NCBI GenBank assembly: GCA_028719045.1
Contig: JAQULD010000002.1
Coordinates: 1 to 37,940, forward strand
Source: Candidatus Omnitrophota bacterium
Lineage (GTDB): Bacteria; Omnitrophota; Koll11; Gygaellales; Profunditerraquicolaceae
Reading direction: 5' to 3'
DNA length: 37,940 bases
The notes under the pieces were generated by a model. The model did no database searches, was not told the DNA's origin, and saw nothing but the letters and a program-made list of their open reading frames with translations. Below, piece by piece: positions 15,766-22,922 of this stretch (its first letter is position 1; every line of letters starts with the position of its first letter). The position numbers were made by a program, and so were the translations under genes.

Positions 15766-16527
15766 TTAATGTTCTTTGCTGCGAAACGCCAGCACCGCCA
15801 GGGAAAGGCAGAACAGGATATAGATGATGACGTATGCGCTGACTTTGGATAAATGGAAAAAAGAAACCGGCTGTCCGTATATGGCCTGATATTTGAGATC
15901 TACTTTTTCCACGTTAGGCAACGCGTAGTAAATAAACTGGATAAAAAAACGGGCGGCTTCGTTCTTAGTCACGCTTACTATTTTAACCGCGCTGTAAGCA
16001 AATTCGCTTGCGATATAGAAAAAGAAGGTGGCCAGGGAAGCCAGGAGCGCGTAATCGAATAACGCTGAGAACAATAAACTGACCGCGGAGAATATGGACA
16101 GCTTTAAAAAAATAGAGTAGCTCGCCGCAATTATCTGCCAGTTAAAAGCGTGGTTAAAAAATAATAATACGCCGGCCAAAAGCGTGGTAACTAACACATA
16201 CATAAAACAGATAAAAATATACCCCAGTAATTTACCGGTCAAATAACTGGCCTGTGAAAAATAAGACAGATAGAGCTCTTTAAGCCGGGTTTCTTTTTCA
16301 CGGTAAAAATTAATCACCAGGCCGAACACTATCAAAACCAGGCAGCTTATTTCTATCGAAGAAAGGCTTATGTCCCTTAACGCCGCTTCTTTTTCCCCGA
16401 TCGACAACTCCCCCAAAAACAACGCTGCCGCCAAAAGAAAAGCGAAAAAGAAAGCTATAACCCAGAATGTCTTTTCGCGGACGCCCTGTTTGGTATTTAA
16501 CAACGCGACTGAAAAGATATCAAGCAT
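15766..16527 (-). CDS. ABC-2 type transporter permease
   Basis: A 253-residue protein with about six membrane helices and the ABC-2 layout: a cytoplasmic N-terminus with NTKQGVREKTFW, a first helix AFFFAFLLAAALFLGEL, a coupling segment REKETRLKELYLSY, and hydrophobic helices to the C-terminus. It overlaps the ATPase gene by 8 bp and is followed 1 bp later by the TPR gene. The substrate is unknown. Position inside a pilus locus recalls the PilH-PilI ABC transporter needed for T4P in Myxococcus xanthus (established there); homology to PilI is not shown here. Confidence 0.8.
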   Translation of the reverse strand: MLDIFSVALLNTKQGVREKTFWVIAFFFAFLLAAALFLGELSIGEKEAALRDISLSSIEISCLVLIVFGLVINFYREKETRLKELYLSYFSQASYLTGKLLGYIFICFMYVLVTTLLAGVLLFFNHAFNWQIIAASYSIFLKLSIFSAVSLLFSALFDYALLASLATFFFYIASEFAYSAVKIVSVTKNEAARFFIQFIYYALPNVEKVDLKYQAIYGQPVSFFHLSKVSAYVIIYILFCLSLAVLAFRSKEH

Positions 16528-17230
16528 GGCGGCCCACCTCTTTTAAAAAAGCCTGCTCCAAAGAATCCGCGTGGTGTTTAGCGATGAATTCTTTCGTGGC
16601 TCCGATAAATTGCATTTTCCCCTGGTGCATTACGCCGATCCGGGCGCAAATGCGTTCGACCTGGAAAAGATTATGGGAAGAAAAGAAAATAGTTTTGCCG
16701 TCTTTGTTCAACTGTTTTAGCAAAGACAGGATATCGCTTTGCCCCACAGGGTCAAGACCCAGTGTCGGTTCATCCAGGATAATAAACCCCGGATCTTTAA
16801 GGATAGTCGCGGCTAAACCCAGCCGCTGGATCATGCCTCTTGAATAATATTTTATCTTTTTCCTGCCGTCAAGCCCCACTTTTTCAAGCAAGGCCTTTAT
16901 GCCTTGAGAGGTCGCGCCGAAGCTTAATCCAAGAAGGGATAGGAATTCTTCCGCGGAAAGTTCCCTGGGAGGAAGATAGTTTTCCGGGAGATAACCGAAA
17001 CTTTTGTAAATATAACGAGGGGTAAGAGGCTTTCCGTCGCAGTAAATACCGCCCTCCTGGAACTTAAGCAGCTGCAAAATACATTTGATCAGGGTGGTTT
17101 TGCCCGCGCCGTTAGGGCCTAATAATCCGAAAATCTCATTTTTCTGGATTTGTAACGATAATTTCCTGAAGACTTCGAATTTTCCGAAACGTTTCGTTAA
17201 ATCCTTGATTTCTAAGAAAACTGCAGGCAT
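16520..17230 (-). CDS. ABC transporter ATP-binding protein
   Basis: A 236-residue nucleotide-binding domain: Walker A GPNGAGKTT (38-46), Q-loop region FGYLPENYL, variant signature YSRGMIQR (129-136; YSRGM replaces LSGGQ, as is common in ABC-2 exporters), Walker B FIILDEP (149-155), and H-loop FFSSHNL. It partners with the overlapping permease gene. No SD precedes the ATG; an AT-rich TATAAT overlaps the start codon (17234-17229), so transcript and start are uncertain. It lies between a palindromic terminator and the minor-pilin operon, so the ABC-TPR trio forms its own unit inside machine A. Confidence 0.88.
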   Translation of the reverse strand: MPAVFLEIKDLTKRFGKFEVFRKLSLQIQKNEIFGLLGPNGAGKTTLIKCILQLLKFQEGGIYCDGKPLTPRYIYKSFGYLPENYLPPRELSAEEFLSLLGLSFGATSQGIKALLEKVGLDGRKKIKYYSRGMIQRLGLAATILKDPGFIILDEPTLGLDPVGQSDILSLLKQLNKDGKTIFFSSHNLFQVERICARIGVMHQGKMQFIGATKEFIAKHHADSLEQAFLKEVGRHA

Positions 17231-17280
17231 TATAAATCTAATTTATTGGTGTGCGCATTAATCCGGGGGTAAAACAAGCT

Positions 17281-17316
17281 GTATTGCCGCGCCGGTTTAA
17301 ACCGGCGCGGCAATAC
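17281..17316. terminator. Perfect 36-bp palindrome, probable (bidirectional) terminator of the GspG-like gene
   Basis: A perfect inverted repeat: a 15-bp GC-rich stem (GTATTGCCGCGCCGG and its complement) around TTTAAA. It starts 13 bp after the GspG-like stop at 17330. On the minus strand it is followed by AGCTTGTTTTA, a broken T-tract; on the plus strand by GTTTATTTTA. The flanking AAAAC and GTTT could extend the stem with a bulge. A transcription terminator or mRNA 3' end stabiliser is likely. Confidence 0.75.
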
Positions 17317-17329
17317 GTTTATTTTAGAC

Positions 17330-17914
17330 TTAATCAGTAGAGATCAAATACCAAACTGTAGTATTTGCGCCCACTGCGTATCGTACGGTACCATTAGAAT
17401 CAGAAGTTGCCGGCGTGGGTGTGCCGTCTATCTGTGTTTCCATCTTTTGCGCAGCGCTGGTAGGCACCAGTGTTAAACTGATGGTTCTTACGTCCGGTGT
17501 AGCAGCGGTATTATCCCAGTTAAAAGATCCTACTACAGCGGTACCATCTGTACCTCTATAGTATCCATACGCTCCTCCACCCCATCTTCCTGTTGCCGGC
17601 CATTTTTCAAGATACGGGCCATCCCAGCCAGTAATAGTTGCGGGAGCGGCAGCGCAATTGGTATTTGCGGTAAGAGAATCGGAACAGCCAGCGGTAGCGG
17701 TGGGTGTACCGTCACCGGTAGCAGAAGGCCATGTTCCTGTATCAGAATAAAACGACATACAGGCAGTCTTAATGGAACGGAAATCTTCGATAGTTGCGGA
17801 AATCTTGGCTTTTTCAACAGCTTTGAATGCGTTTGGCGCGATTATAGCCGCTAAAACAGCTATAATAGCAATAACCACGATCAATTCGATCAGTGTAAAC
17901 CCCTGTTTCTTCAT
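17330..17914 (-). CDS. GspG-like pilin (copy 2), monocistronic
   Basis: A 194-residue prepilin: KKQG5/FTLIELIVVIAIIAVL with mature Glu5, then APNAFKAVEKAKIS. The head carries the GspG-type block TGWDGPYLEK and is rich in Thr/Ala/Gly. Three Cys lie in residues 50-90. It has its own promoter (18030-18058), a clear SD (AGGAGG, about 6 nt before the ATG) and a palindromic 3' hairpin, so it is expressed separately between the ATPase gene and the ABC genes. That suggests it is the abundant pseudopilin of machine A, with the copy at 8821-9393 a minor or alternative one; this is inference. Confidence 0.86.
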   Translation of the reverse strand: MKKQGFTLIELIVVIAIIAVLAAIIAPNAFKAVEKAKISATIEDFRSIKTACMSFYSDTGTWPSATGDGTPTATAGCSDSLTANTNCAAAPATITGWDGPYLEKWPATGRWGGGAYGYYRGTDGTAVVGSFNWDNTAATPDVRTISLTLVPTSAAQKMETQIDGTPTPATSDSNGTVRYAVGANTTVWYLISTD

Positions 17915-18029
17915 TCTGCCTCCTTTTTTTATGTTTTTTAAGAAAACTGGTTGAATCTATTTACCGCCACCTCCTTTCCCTACCGTTTACTTTTAATCTA
18001 AATTCAGGCCGTAAACAGCATCCTCTATA

Positions 18030-18058
18030 AGTCTACCATAAAATCAAAATTAATTCAA
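18030..18058 (-). promoter_or_regulatory. Promoter and structured leader of the second GspG-like gene
   Basis: Minus strand TTGAAT (18058-18053), a 17-bp spacer and TAGACT (18035-18030). The leader of about 110 nt contains an inverted repeat, GTTTAC (18014-18009) with GTAAAC (17991-17986). It also has two SD-like stretches: AAAGGAGGTGG at about 17975-17965 with no usable start nearby, and AGGAGG just before the real ATG. A long leader with a spare SD is unlike the other pilin genes here. Confidence 0.6.
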
Positions 18059-18068
18059 TGGAACAGTT

Positions 18069-19739
18069 TTAAGCGCTTTCCAGGGTAACACGGACTACCT
18101 CTTCAGCTGTGGTAAGGCCAAGAAGAAGCTTCTCCAAAGCCGCTTTTCTCAGAGTAGTCATCCCTTCTTTTACCGCTACCGCCCTGATATCATCGGCAGC
18201 AACCCTTTTTAAGACCATCTGCTGGACACCCGGGCTTACCTTTAAGAGCTCATAAATACCCACTCTTCCTTTATAACCGCTTTGATTGCAAAGTTTACAG
18301 CCTTTGCCTTTGCTAAACTTTATGTTTTGGCCGATTTTATCCTCTAACCCCAGGTTTTTAAGCATTTCGTCTGTCGGGGTATAATAATCCTTGCACCGGT
18401 CGCAGACTTTTCTTACCAGCCTTTGCGCCAGCACCCCTAATATAGAAGAAGAAACCAGAAACGGCTCAACGCCCATATCGATAAGGCGGGTAAAAGCCGA
18501 AGAAGAATCATTGGTATGCAATGTTGAAAAAACAAGGTGGCCCGTAAGCGCCGCTTGGACCGCGATCTCCGCGGTTTCCTTATCACGGATTTCCCCGACC
18601 ATTATGATATTTGGGTCCTGCCTTAAGAAAGAACGCAGCGCATAGGCAAAGGTAAGGCCGGCGACAGTATTCACCTGGACCTGGCGCATCCCTGAAAACT
18701 GGTATTCCACCGGGTCTTCAACCGTCATAATATTTACTTTCTCATTATTAAGAAGCTGCAGGCTTGAATAAAGTGTCGTGGTCTTTCCGCTTCCGGTGGG
18801 CCCGGTCACCAGGACAATGCCGTAAGCCGAAGAAAGCAACTCTTTAAAAAGGTTCATTTCACGGGGAGGAAACCCCAGCGATTCAAGGCCAAGCGTAAGG
18901 CCGCTTTTATCAAGTATTCTTAAGACCACGTTCTCCCCGTGAACAGTAGGGCATGTTGAAACACGGAAATCTATATTTTTACTGCCAACCTTCATCATGA
19001 TACGGCCGTCCTGGGGCAGGCGTTTTTCCGCGATATCTAACCCGGACATGATCTTGACGCGGGAAATCACCGCGCCCGCGAGGTCCCTGGGAAGGGACGG
19101 CTGATGATGCAGGATACCGTCTATCCTATAGCGCACGTCCAAAATTTTTTCTTCCGGTTCTATATGGATATCGGAGGCTTTTTGCTGGACCGCCTGGACG
19201 ATCAGATGATTGACTATTTTAATTATCGGCGCTTCTTCTCCGAGCTTTTCGCCTTCCGCGAGCTTATCTTTATCGATGGAAGCGATGATCTCCTGCAAAC
19301 TGCCCGTACCGCCGTAGTACTGGTCCTGGGCTTTCCTGATATCCATTTCTTCGGCCAGGACAGGTTCAACATTCAGCCTGCTCATCCGCTGCAATTCATC
19401 GATGACAAACACGTTGGTGGGGTCACTCATGGCCACAGTCAGGGTATTCTCGATGACGAATACCGGAATTAGTTTGTATTTACGGGAAAAATCTTCCGGC
19501 ACGAGTTTTAGGACATCCGGCTCGATAAGGTAACCGGAAATGTTAAACTTGGCTATCCCGCTCTGGGCGGAAAGACAACGCTCGAGCTCTTCCTGGCTGA
19601 CCCATCCTTTTTTGAGCAGTATTTCTCCAAGCTTTACATTGGTATATTTCTGCTCTTCCAGCGCCTCTTTAAGCTGATTAGCCGTAATGAGGCCCCGCTC
19701 AACCAGTATCTCCCCGATTTTTTTATGAATTACTTCCAT
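18069..19739 (-). CDS. GspE/PilB assembly ATPase with intact MshEN domain (machine A)
   Basis: A 556-residue ATPase. The N-terminal MshEN domain has both halves of the c-di-GMP motif: KIGEILVERGLITANQL and KLGEILLKKGWVSQEEL, each followed by the L-x3-L-x2-Q pattern. The core has Walker A GPTGSGKTTT, the Asp box MTVEDPVEYQ, Walker B LRQDPNIIMVGEIRD and the His box HLVFSTLHTNDS. A four-Cys zinc module (CDRC, CKLC) follows. It powers pilin addition at the GspF platform. It is the last gene of the operon that begins at the MerR-type gene. Since the MshEN motif is kept, direct c-di-GMP control is likely; this follows from work on MshE-type ATPases. Confidence 0.93.
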   Translation of the reverse strand: MEVIHKKIGEILVERGLITANQLKEALEEQKYTNVKLGEILLKKGWVSQEELERCLSAQSGIAKFNISGYLIEPDVLKLVPEDFSRKYKLIPVFVIENTLTVAMSDPTNVFVIDELQRMSRLNVEPVLAEEMDIRKAQDQYYGGTGSLQEIIASIDKDKLAEGEKLGEEAPIIKIVNHLIVQAVQQKASDIHIEPEEKILDVRYRIDGILHHQPSLPRDLAGAVISRVKIMSGLDIAEKRLPQDGRIMMKVGSKNIDFRVSTCPTVHGENVVLRILDKSGLTLGLESLGFPPREMNLFKELLSSAYGIVLVTGPTGSGKTTTLYSSLQLLNNEKVNIMTVEDPVEYQFSGMRQVQVNTVAGLTFAYALRSFLRQDPNIIMVGEIRDKETAEIAVQAALTGHLVFSTLHTNDSSSAFTRLIDMGVEPFLVSSSILGVLAQRLVRKVCDRCKDYYTPTDEMLKNLGLEDKIGQNIKFSKGKGCKLCNQSGYKGRVGIYELLKVSPGVQQMVLKRVAADDIRAVAVKEGMTTLRKAALEKLLLGLTTAEEVVRVTLESA

Positions 19740-19754
19740 GGCTTTAAATAGCTC

Positions 19755-21638
19755 CTACCAAAGATGTTTATGCATATAGTTATCCATTTCTTCAATTTTG
19801 TTCAACCAGGTTTTTATCCAGACTTTTCTCTCCTGCTCGCTTATTTCTTTGTCCTGGCTGTCTTTTTTAGCCGTATACTCCAGGTTATCCAATTCCTGTT
19901 TAATTTTTTTGTTATCTAATTTTTCTTTGACCGGTTGTTTTACGGGCGCCGCGGCTTGTTTTTCTTTTTCCTGTTTTAACCGGGACAGGCGTTCTTTCTT
20001 TTCCTCGGCCTGCCTGAGTTTTTCATTTTTGGCTTGTTCCGCTTTAAGGCGTTTTTCTTCTTTAAGCTTCTGTTTTTCCTCAGCCAGTTTTTTGGCCCGC
20101 GCCTGTTTATCTTTTTCAGCCGCTATGCGCTTATCTTCTTCCTGTTTGGCCTGTTCCGCTTCTTTTTTAGCTTGCTCTTCCTGCGCTAATTGTTCCTGGC
20201 GCTTCTTTTCCGCTATTTTCTTAAGCCTTTCCACTTTTTTTAATTCCGCTTCCAATTGTTTATCTTCGGGCTTGCTCGGCTTTTCCTGCGGTTTGGCCGG
20301 TTCTTCTATCTTTGGTTCCTGCTGTTTTTCGCTGGCTAATTCTTTCTTTTCAGGCAAAGGCGCGGGTTCTTGCGGTTTTTTACGGCGCATTTCTTTTTGA
20401 AGCTTCGCGTCTTCCTCTCTTATTTTTCTTTTTTGCTCCAGCCACTGTTCCAAATCCTGGTCTTCCTGAGGCTGGGTTTTATCGGCAACAACCTTTTGTT
20501 CTTGAGCTACAACAGGCTTAACCTGCTCTGCTTGTTTTGGAGTTTCAACTTTTTTTTCTACTTTTGAGCCCTGCCATTCTTCCGCCAGTTTTTTGGCCTG
20601 CGCTTGCTCCGCTTCTTTCTTCTTCTGTTCTTCTATTTGTTTCAGGCGTTCCTGCTTGGCTTGTTCGGCTTTGGCCTTGCGTTCTTCACGCTGTTTATTC
20701 TTTTCTTGCGCTAATTTCGCGGCCCTCTCCTGCTCCGCTTTCTCAGCGGCTATACGCTTCTCTTCTTCCTGCTTGGCCTGTTCCGCTTCTTTCTTCTTCT
20801 GTTCTTCTATTTGCTTCAGGCGCTCCTGCCTGGCTTGCTCGGCTTTGGCCTTGCGTTCTTCACGCTGTTTATTCTTTTCTTGCGCTAATTTCGCGGCCCT
20901 CTCCTGCTCCGCTTTCTCAGCCGCTATACGCTTCTCTTCTTCCTGCTTGGCCTGTTCCGCTTCTTTCTTCTTCTGTTCTTCTATTTGTTTCAGGCGCTCC
21001 TGCCTGGCTTGCTCGGCTTTGGCCTTAATTTCTTCTTTTGTCTTACTCTCTTCTCCTGTTGACTGCCTTACAAGTTCCTGTTTGGCCTGCTCAGCTTCTT
21101 TCTTCTTCTGTTCTTCTATTTGTTTCAGGCGCTCCTGCCTGGCTTGCTCGGCTTTGGCCTTGCGTTCTTCACGCTGTTTATTCTTTTCTTGCGCTAATTT
21201 CGCGGCCCTCTCCTGCTCCGCTTTCTCAGCCGCTATACGCTTCTCTTCTTCCTGCTTGGCCTGCTCCAGCTCTTTTTTCCTGGCTTCTTCCGCCGCTTTC
21301 AACCGCTCTTGTTTTAACTGTTTGGCTTTTAATGCTTTTTCCTGTCTGGCAATTTCCTTTTCCAAAGCCTGGCTCCGCGAAAGGGCTTCCGAAGGCGCAA
21401 CTTGCTCAGGCTGCGCATTCTTCTGCGCCTTGCTTTCCTCCGCTTGCTGCAAAATAACACTCTGCTTATTTTTTAATTTTTCAATCTGTTTCTCTTCCTG
21501 CCGGATCTGGGATTCCAGGTTACCAATACGCACCTCGATCTCTCCCAAATTAGGACTCTCCTGCCCATAGGCGGAATTTACGCATAAAAGAAACCCAGCA
21601 GCTCCAAGGCTTAAAAGTACATATTTTTTAATTAACAT
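19755..21638 (-). CDS. Exported Lys/Glu/Gln-rich coiled-coil protein with 58-residue repeats
   Basis: A 627-residue protein with a Sec signal peptide (about residues 1-25, ending SAYGQ), so it is probably periplasmic. Nearly all the rest is charged helix built of A, E, K, Q and R, with 58-residue tandem units containing KAEQARQERLKQIEEQKK and EEEKRIAAEKAEQERAAKL. Part resembles the TolA helical domain in composition only. The last 25 residues differ (VWIKTWLNKIEEMDNYMHK) and may be a binding tail. It lies between the secretin and ATPase genes, the same slot as a coiled-coil protein in machine B. A long spacer or tether across the periplasm is inference; no known family is recognised. Confidence 0.75.
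   Translation of the reverse strand: MLIKKYVLLSLGAAGFLLCVNSAYGQESPNLGEIEVRIGNLESQIRQEEKQIEKLKNKQSVILQQAEESKAQKNAQPEQVAPSEALSRSQALEKEIARQEKALKAKQLKQERLKAAEEARKKELEQAKQEEEKRIAAEKAEQERAAKLAQEKNKQREERKAKAEQARQERLKQIEEQKKKEAEQAKQELVRQSTGEESKTKEEIKAKAEQARQERLKQIEEQKKKEAEQAKQEEEKRIAAEKAEQERAAKLAQEKNKQREERKAKAEQARQERLKQIEEQKKKEAEQAKQEEEKRIAAEKAEQERAAKLAQEKNKQREERKAKAEQAKQERLKQIEEQKKKEAEQAQAKKLAEEWQGSKVEKKVETPKQAEQVKPVVAQEQKVVADKTQPQEDQDLEQWLEQKRKIREEDAKLQKEMRRKKPQEPAPLPEKKELASEKQQEPKIEEPAKPQEKPSKPEDKQLEAELKKVERLKKIAEKKRQEQLAQEEQAKKEAEQAKQEEDKRIAAEKDKQARAKKLAEEKQKLKEEKRLKAEQAKNEKLRQAEEKKERLSRLKQEKEKQAAAPVKQPVKEKLDNKKIKQELDNLEYTAKKDSQDKEISEQERKVWIKTWLNKIEEMDNYMHKHLW
20600..21290 (-). repeat. 174-bp in-frame tandem repeats inside the coiled-coil gene
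   Basis: The anchor TTCTTTCTTCTTCTGTTC (plus strand) recurs at 20613, 20787 and 20961, exactly 174 bp (58 codons) apart, and again at 21096 after a shortened 135-bp unit. The partial unit carries a unique insert encoding LVRQSTGEESKTKEEI. Units are nearly identical at DNA level, which points to recent expansion or gene conversion and to length variation between strains. Confidence 0.9.
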
Positions 21639-21680
21639 TCTTTAATTATTCCCGGGTTCAGCCGTTTTGCGAAAAACAGC

Positions 21681-22907
21681 TTAATACTTTAATCCCTTTT
21701 CCTGTTTACCAATTTGGCTCTCCAGATTCTTCCTCTCAGCCACCAGCGCCGAATGCTCTCTGGTCAAGCATTCCAACCTCAAAAGCGCTTCTTCTTTTTT
21801 GCGTTTTTCAATATCTTCCCTGATCAGGATCTGCTTTTCCTTATCTTCTCTTTCCTGCGAATAGCCTCTTCCATAAATATATTTTTCCTGTTTTGCCATG
21901 TGCGTGAAGACATCCGGCGTAATTATAGTGGGAGAAACAAAAATTAACAATTCTGTTTTATCCCTGGTATCCCTGGTGCTTTTAAAAAAGTAGCCGAACC
22001 CCGGGATATCGCCCAGGAAAGGAACCTTGCTTTCCCCTTTTGTGATTTTGTCCTTGATCAATCCTCCTATGATCAAAGTCTGCCCGTTGCCGATTATTAC
22101 CTTTGTGGAAGCGTTCCTTCTGTCGATTATGGGCACGTTATAAGTAAGACCGGATGTAGTAAGAGGCAAATCCCCTGTTTTCTCGCTGACTTCAGGGTCC
22201 AATACCATGCTTATCTTACCGTCTTCATTGATCGTCGGGGTAACTTTCAAAGTGATGCCTATTTCTTCAAAATGTATAGTCCAGGTGAGTGTGATATTAC
22301 CGTTAGCATCTGTTGTAGCCGAAGGCTCCGCCCAGGGATAACTCTGGATAACTTTTATCTGAGCCTCCCGGTTATTAACCGTGGTGATCTGCGGGGCGGA
22401 GAGAATATCGGTATCCAGGGCGCTGGCCAGAGTTTCCAGTATCACGTTTATATTGTCGTCAAATACCGCTATGGTAAACGGGTTTTCCGATCCGGTGGCA
22501 GTCTGACCGGGAGGGAAAAAGGTGTTTTTATAAGCTAAACTTTGGCTAAGCGGGCCCGGCTGGCCGAATGTCGTGGCGGAGCCAAGCTTAAGCTGCCCCA
22601 GAGGCAGATACCCTTTGTCGGCGAAAAGCTGCCAGTTCACTCCCAGGGCGTGTTCCTTCTGGAGTTTGACCTCGACCACCCTTGCTTCGATGAGCACCTG
22701 CTGCGGCGGAAGGTCAACCAGGTTTAAATATTCCGCAATGCGTTTGACATTTTCCGGATAATCGATGACCACGATCGAATTCGGCTCATTCCCGTAAAGG
22801 ATTTTGCCTTCGCTCGACAAAAGCGATTTAATGTTGGTGCTTATTTCCTGGGCGTACGCAGAAGAAAATATAAAAATAAAAACCAAGAATAAAATAATCT
22901 TCCTCAT
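21681..22907 (-). CDS. Short secretin (N1 remnant plus pore) of machine A
   Basis: A 408-residue outer-membrane secretin subunit. The signal peptide ends SSAYAQ. Residues 25-66 hold only a piece of an N1-type domain (ILYGNEPNSIVVIDYP, NVKRIAEYLNLVD). The pore domain spans about 70-330, with VLIEARVVEVKLQKEHALGV, ILSAPQITTVNNREAQIKV, TLIIGGLIKDK and the signature VPFLGDIPGFGYFF. A charged coiled coil fills the last 70 residues. There is no N0/STN domain; that domain sits in the protein of the gene just upstream (22923-23936). Secretins of 408 residues are unusually small. It forms the exit channel of machine A. Confidence 0.9.
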   Translation of the reverse strand: MRKIILFLVFIFIFSSAYAQEISTNIKSLLSSEGKILYGNEPNSIVVIDYPENVKRIAEYLNLVDLPPQQVLIEARVVEVKLQKEHALGVNWQLFADKGYLPLGQLKLGSATTFGQPGPLSQSLAYKNTFFPPGQTATGSENPFTIAVFDDNINVILETLASALDTDILSAPQITTVNNREAQIKVIQSYPWAEPSATTDANGNITLTWTIHFEEIGITLKVTPTINEDGKISMVLDPEVSEKTGDLPLTTSGLTYNVPIIDRRNASTKVIIGNGQTLIIGGLIKDKITKGESKVPFLGDIPGFGYFFKSTRDTRDKTELLIFVSPTIITPDVFTHMAKQEKYIYGRGYSQEREDKEKQILIREDIEKRKKEEALLRLECLTREHSALVAERKNLESQIGKQEKGLKY

Positions 22908-22922
22908 TTAATTTCTCCCCCG

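Noticed and set aside
20600..21290. Regular DNA repeats considered as a CRISPR or other non-coding array.
   Set aside because: The units are 174 bp, contiguous, in frame and coding; there are no short repeats with unique spacers.
20593..21570. Long plus-strand open frame (325 codons, Ser/Cys/Ala-rich) opposite the coiled-coil gene.
   Set aside because: It is the antisense shadow of the Glu/Lys/Gln repeats; the repeated codon pattern keeps it free of stops. There is no SD or promoter, and the composition is implausible.
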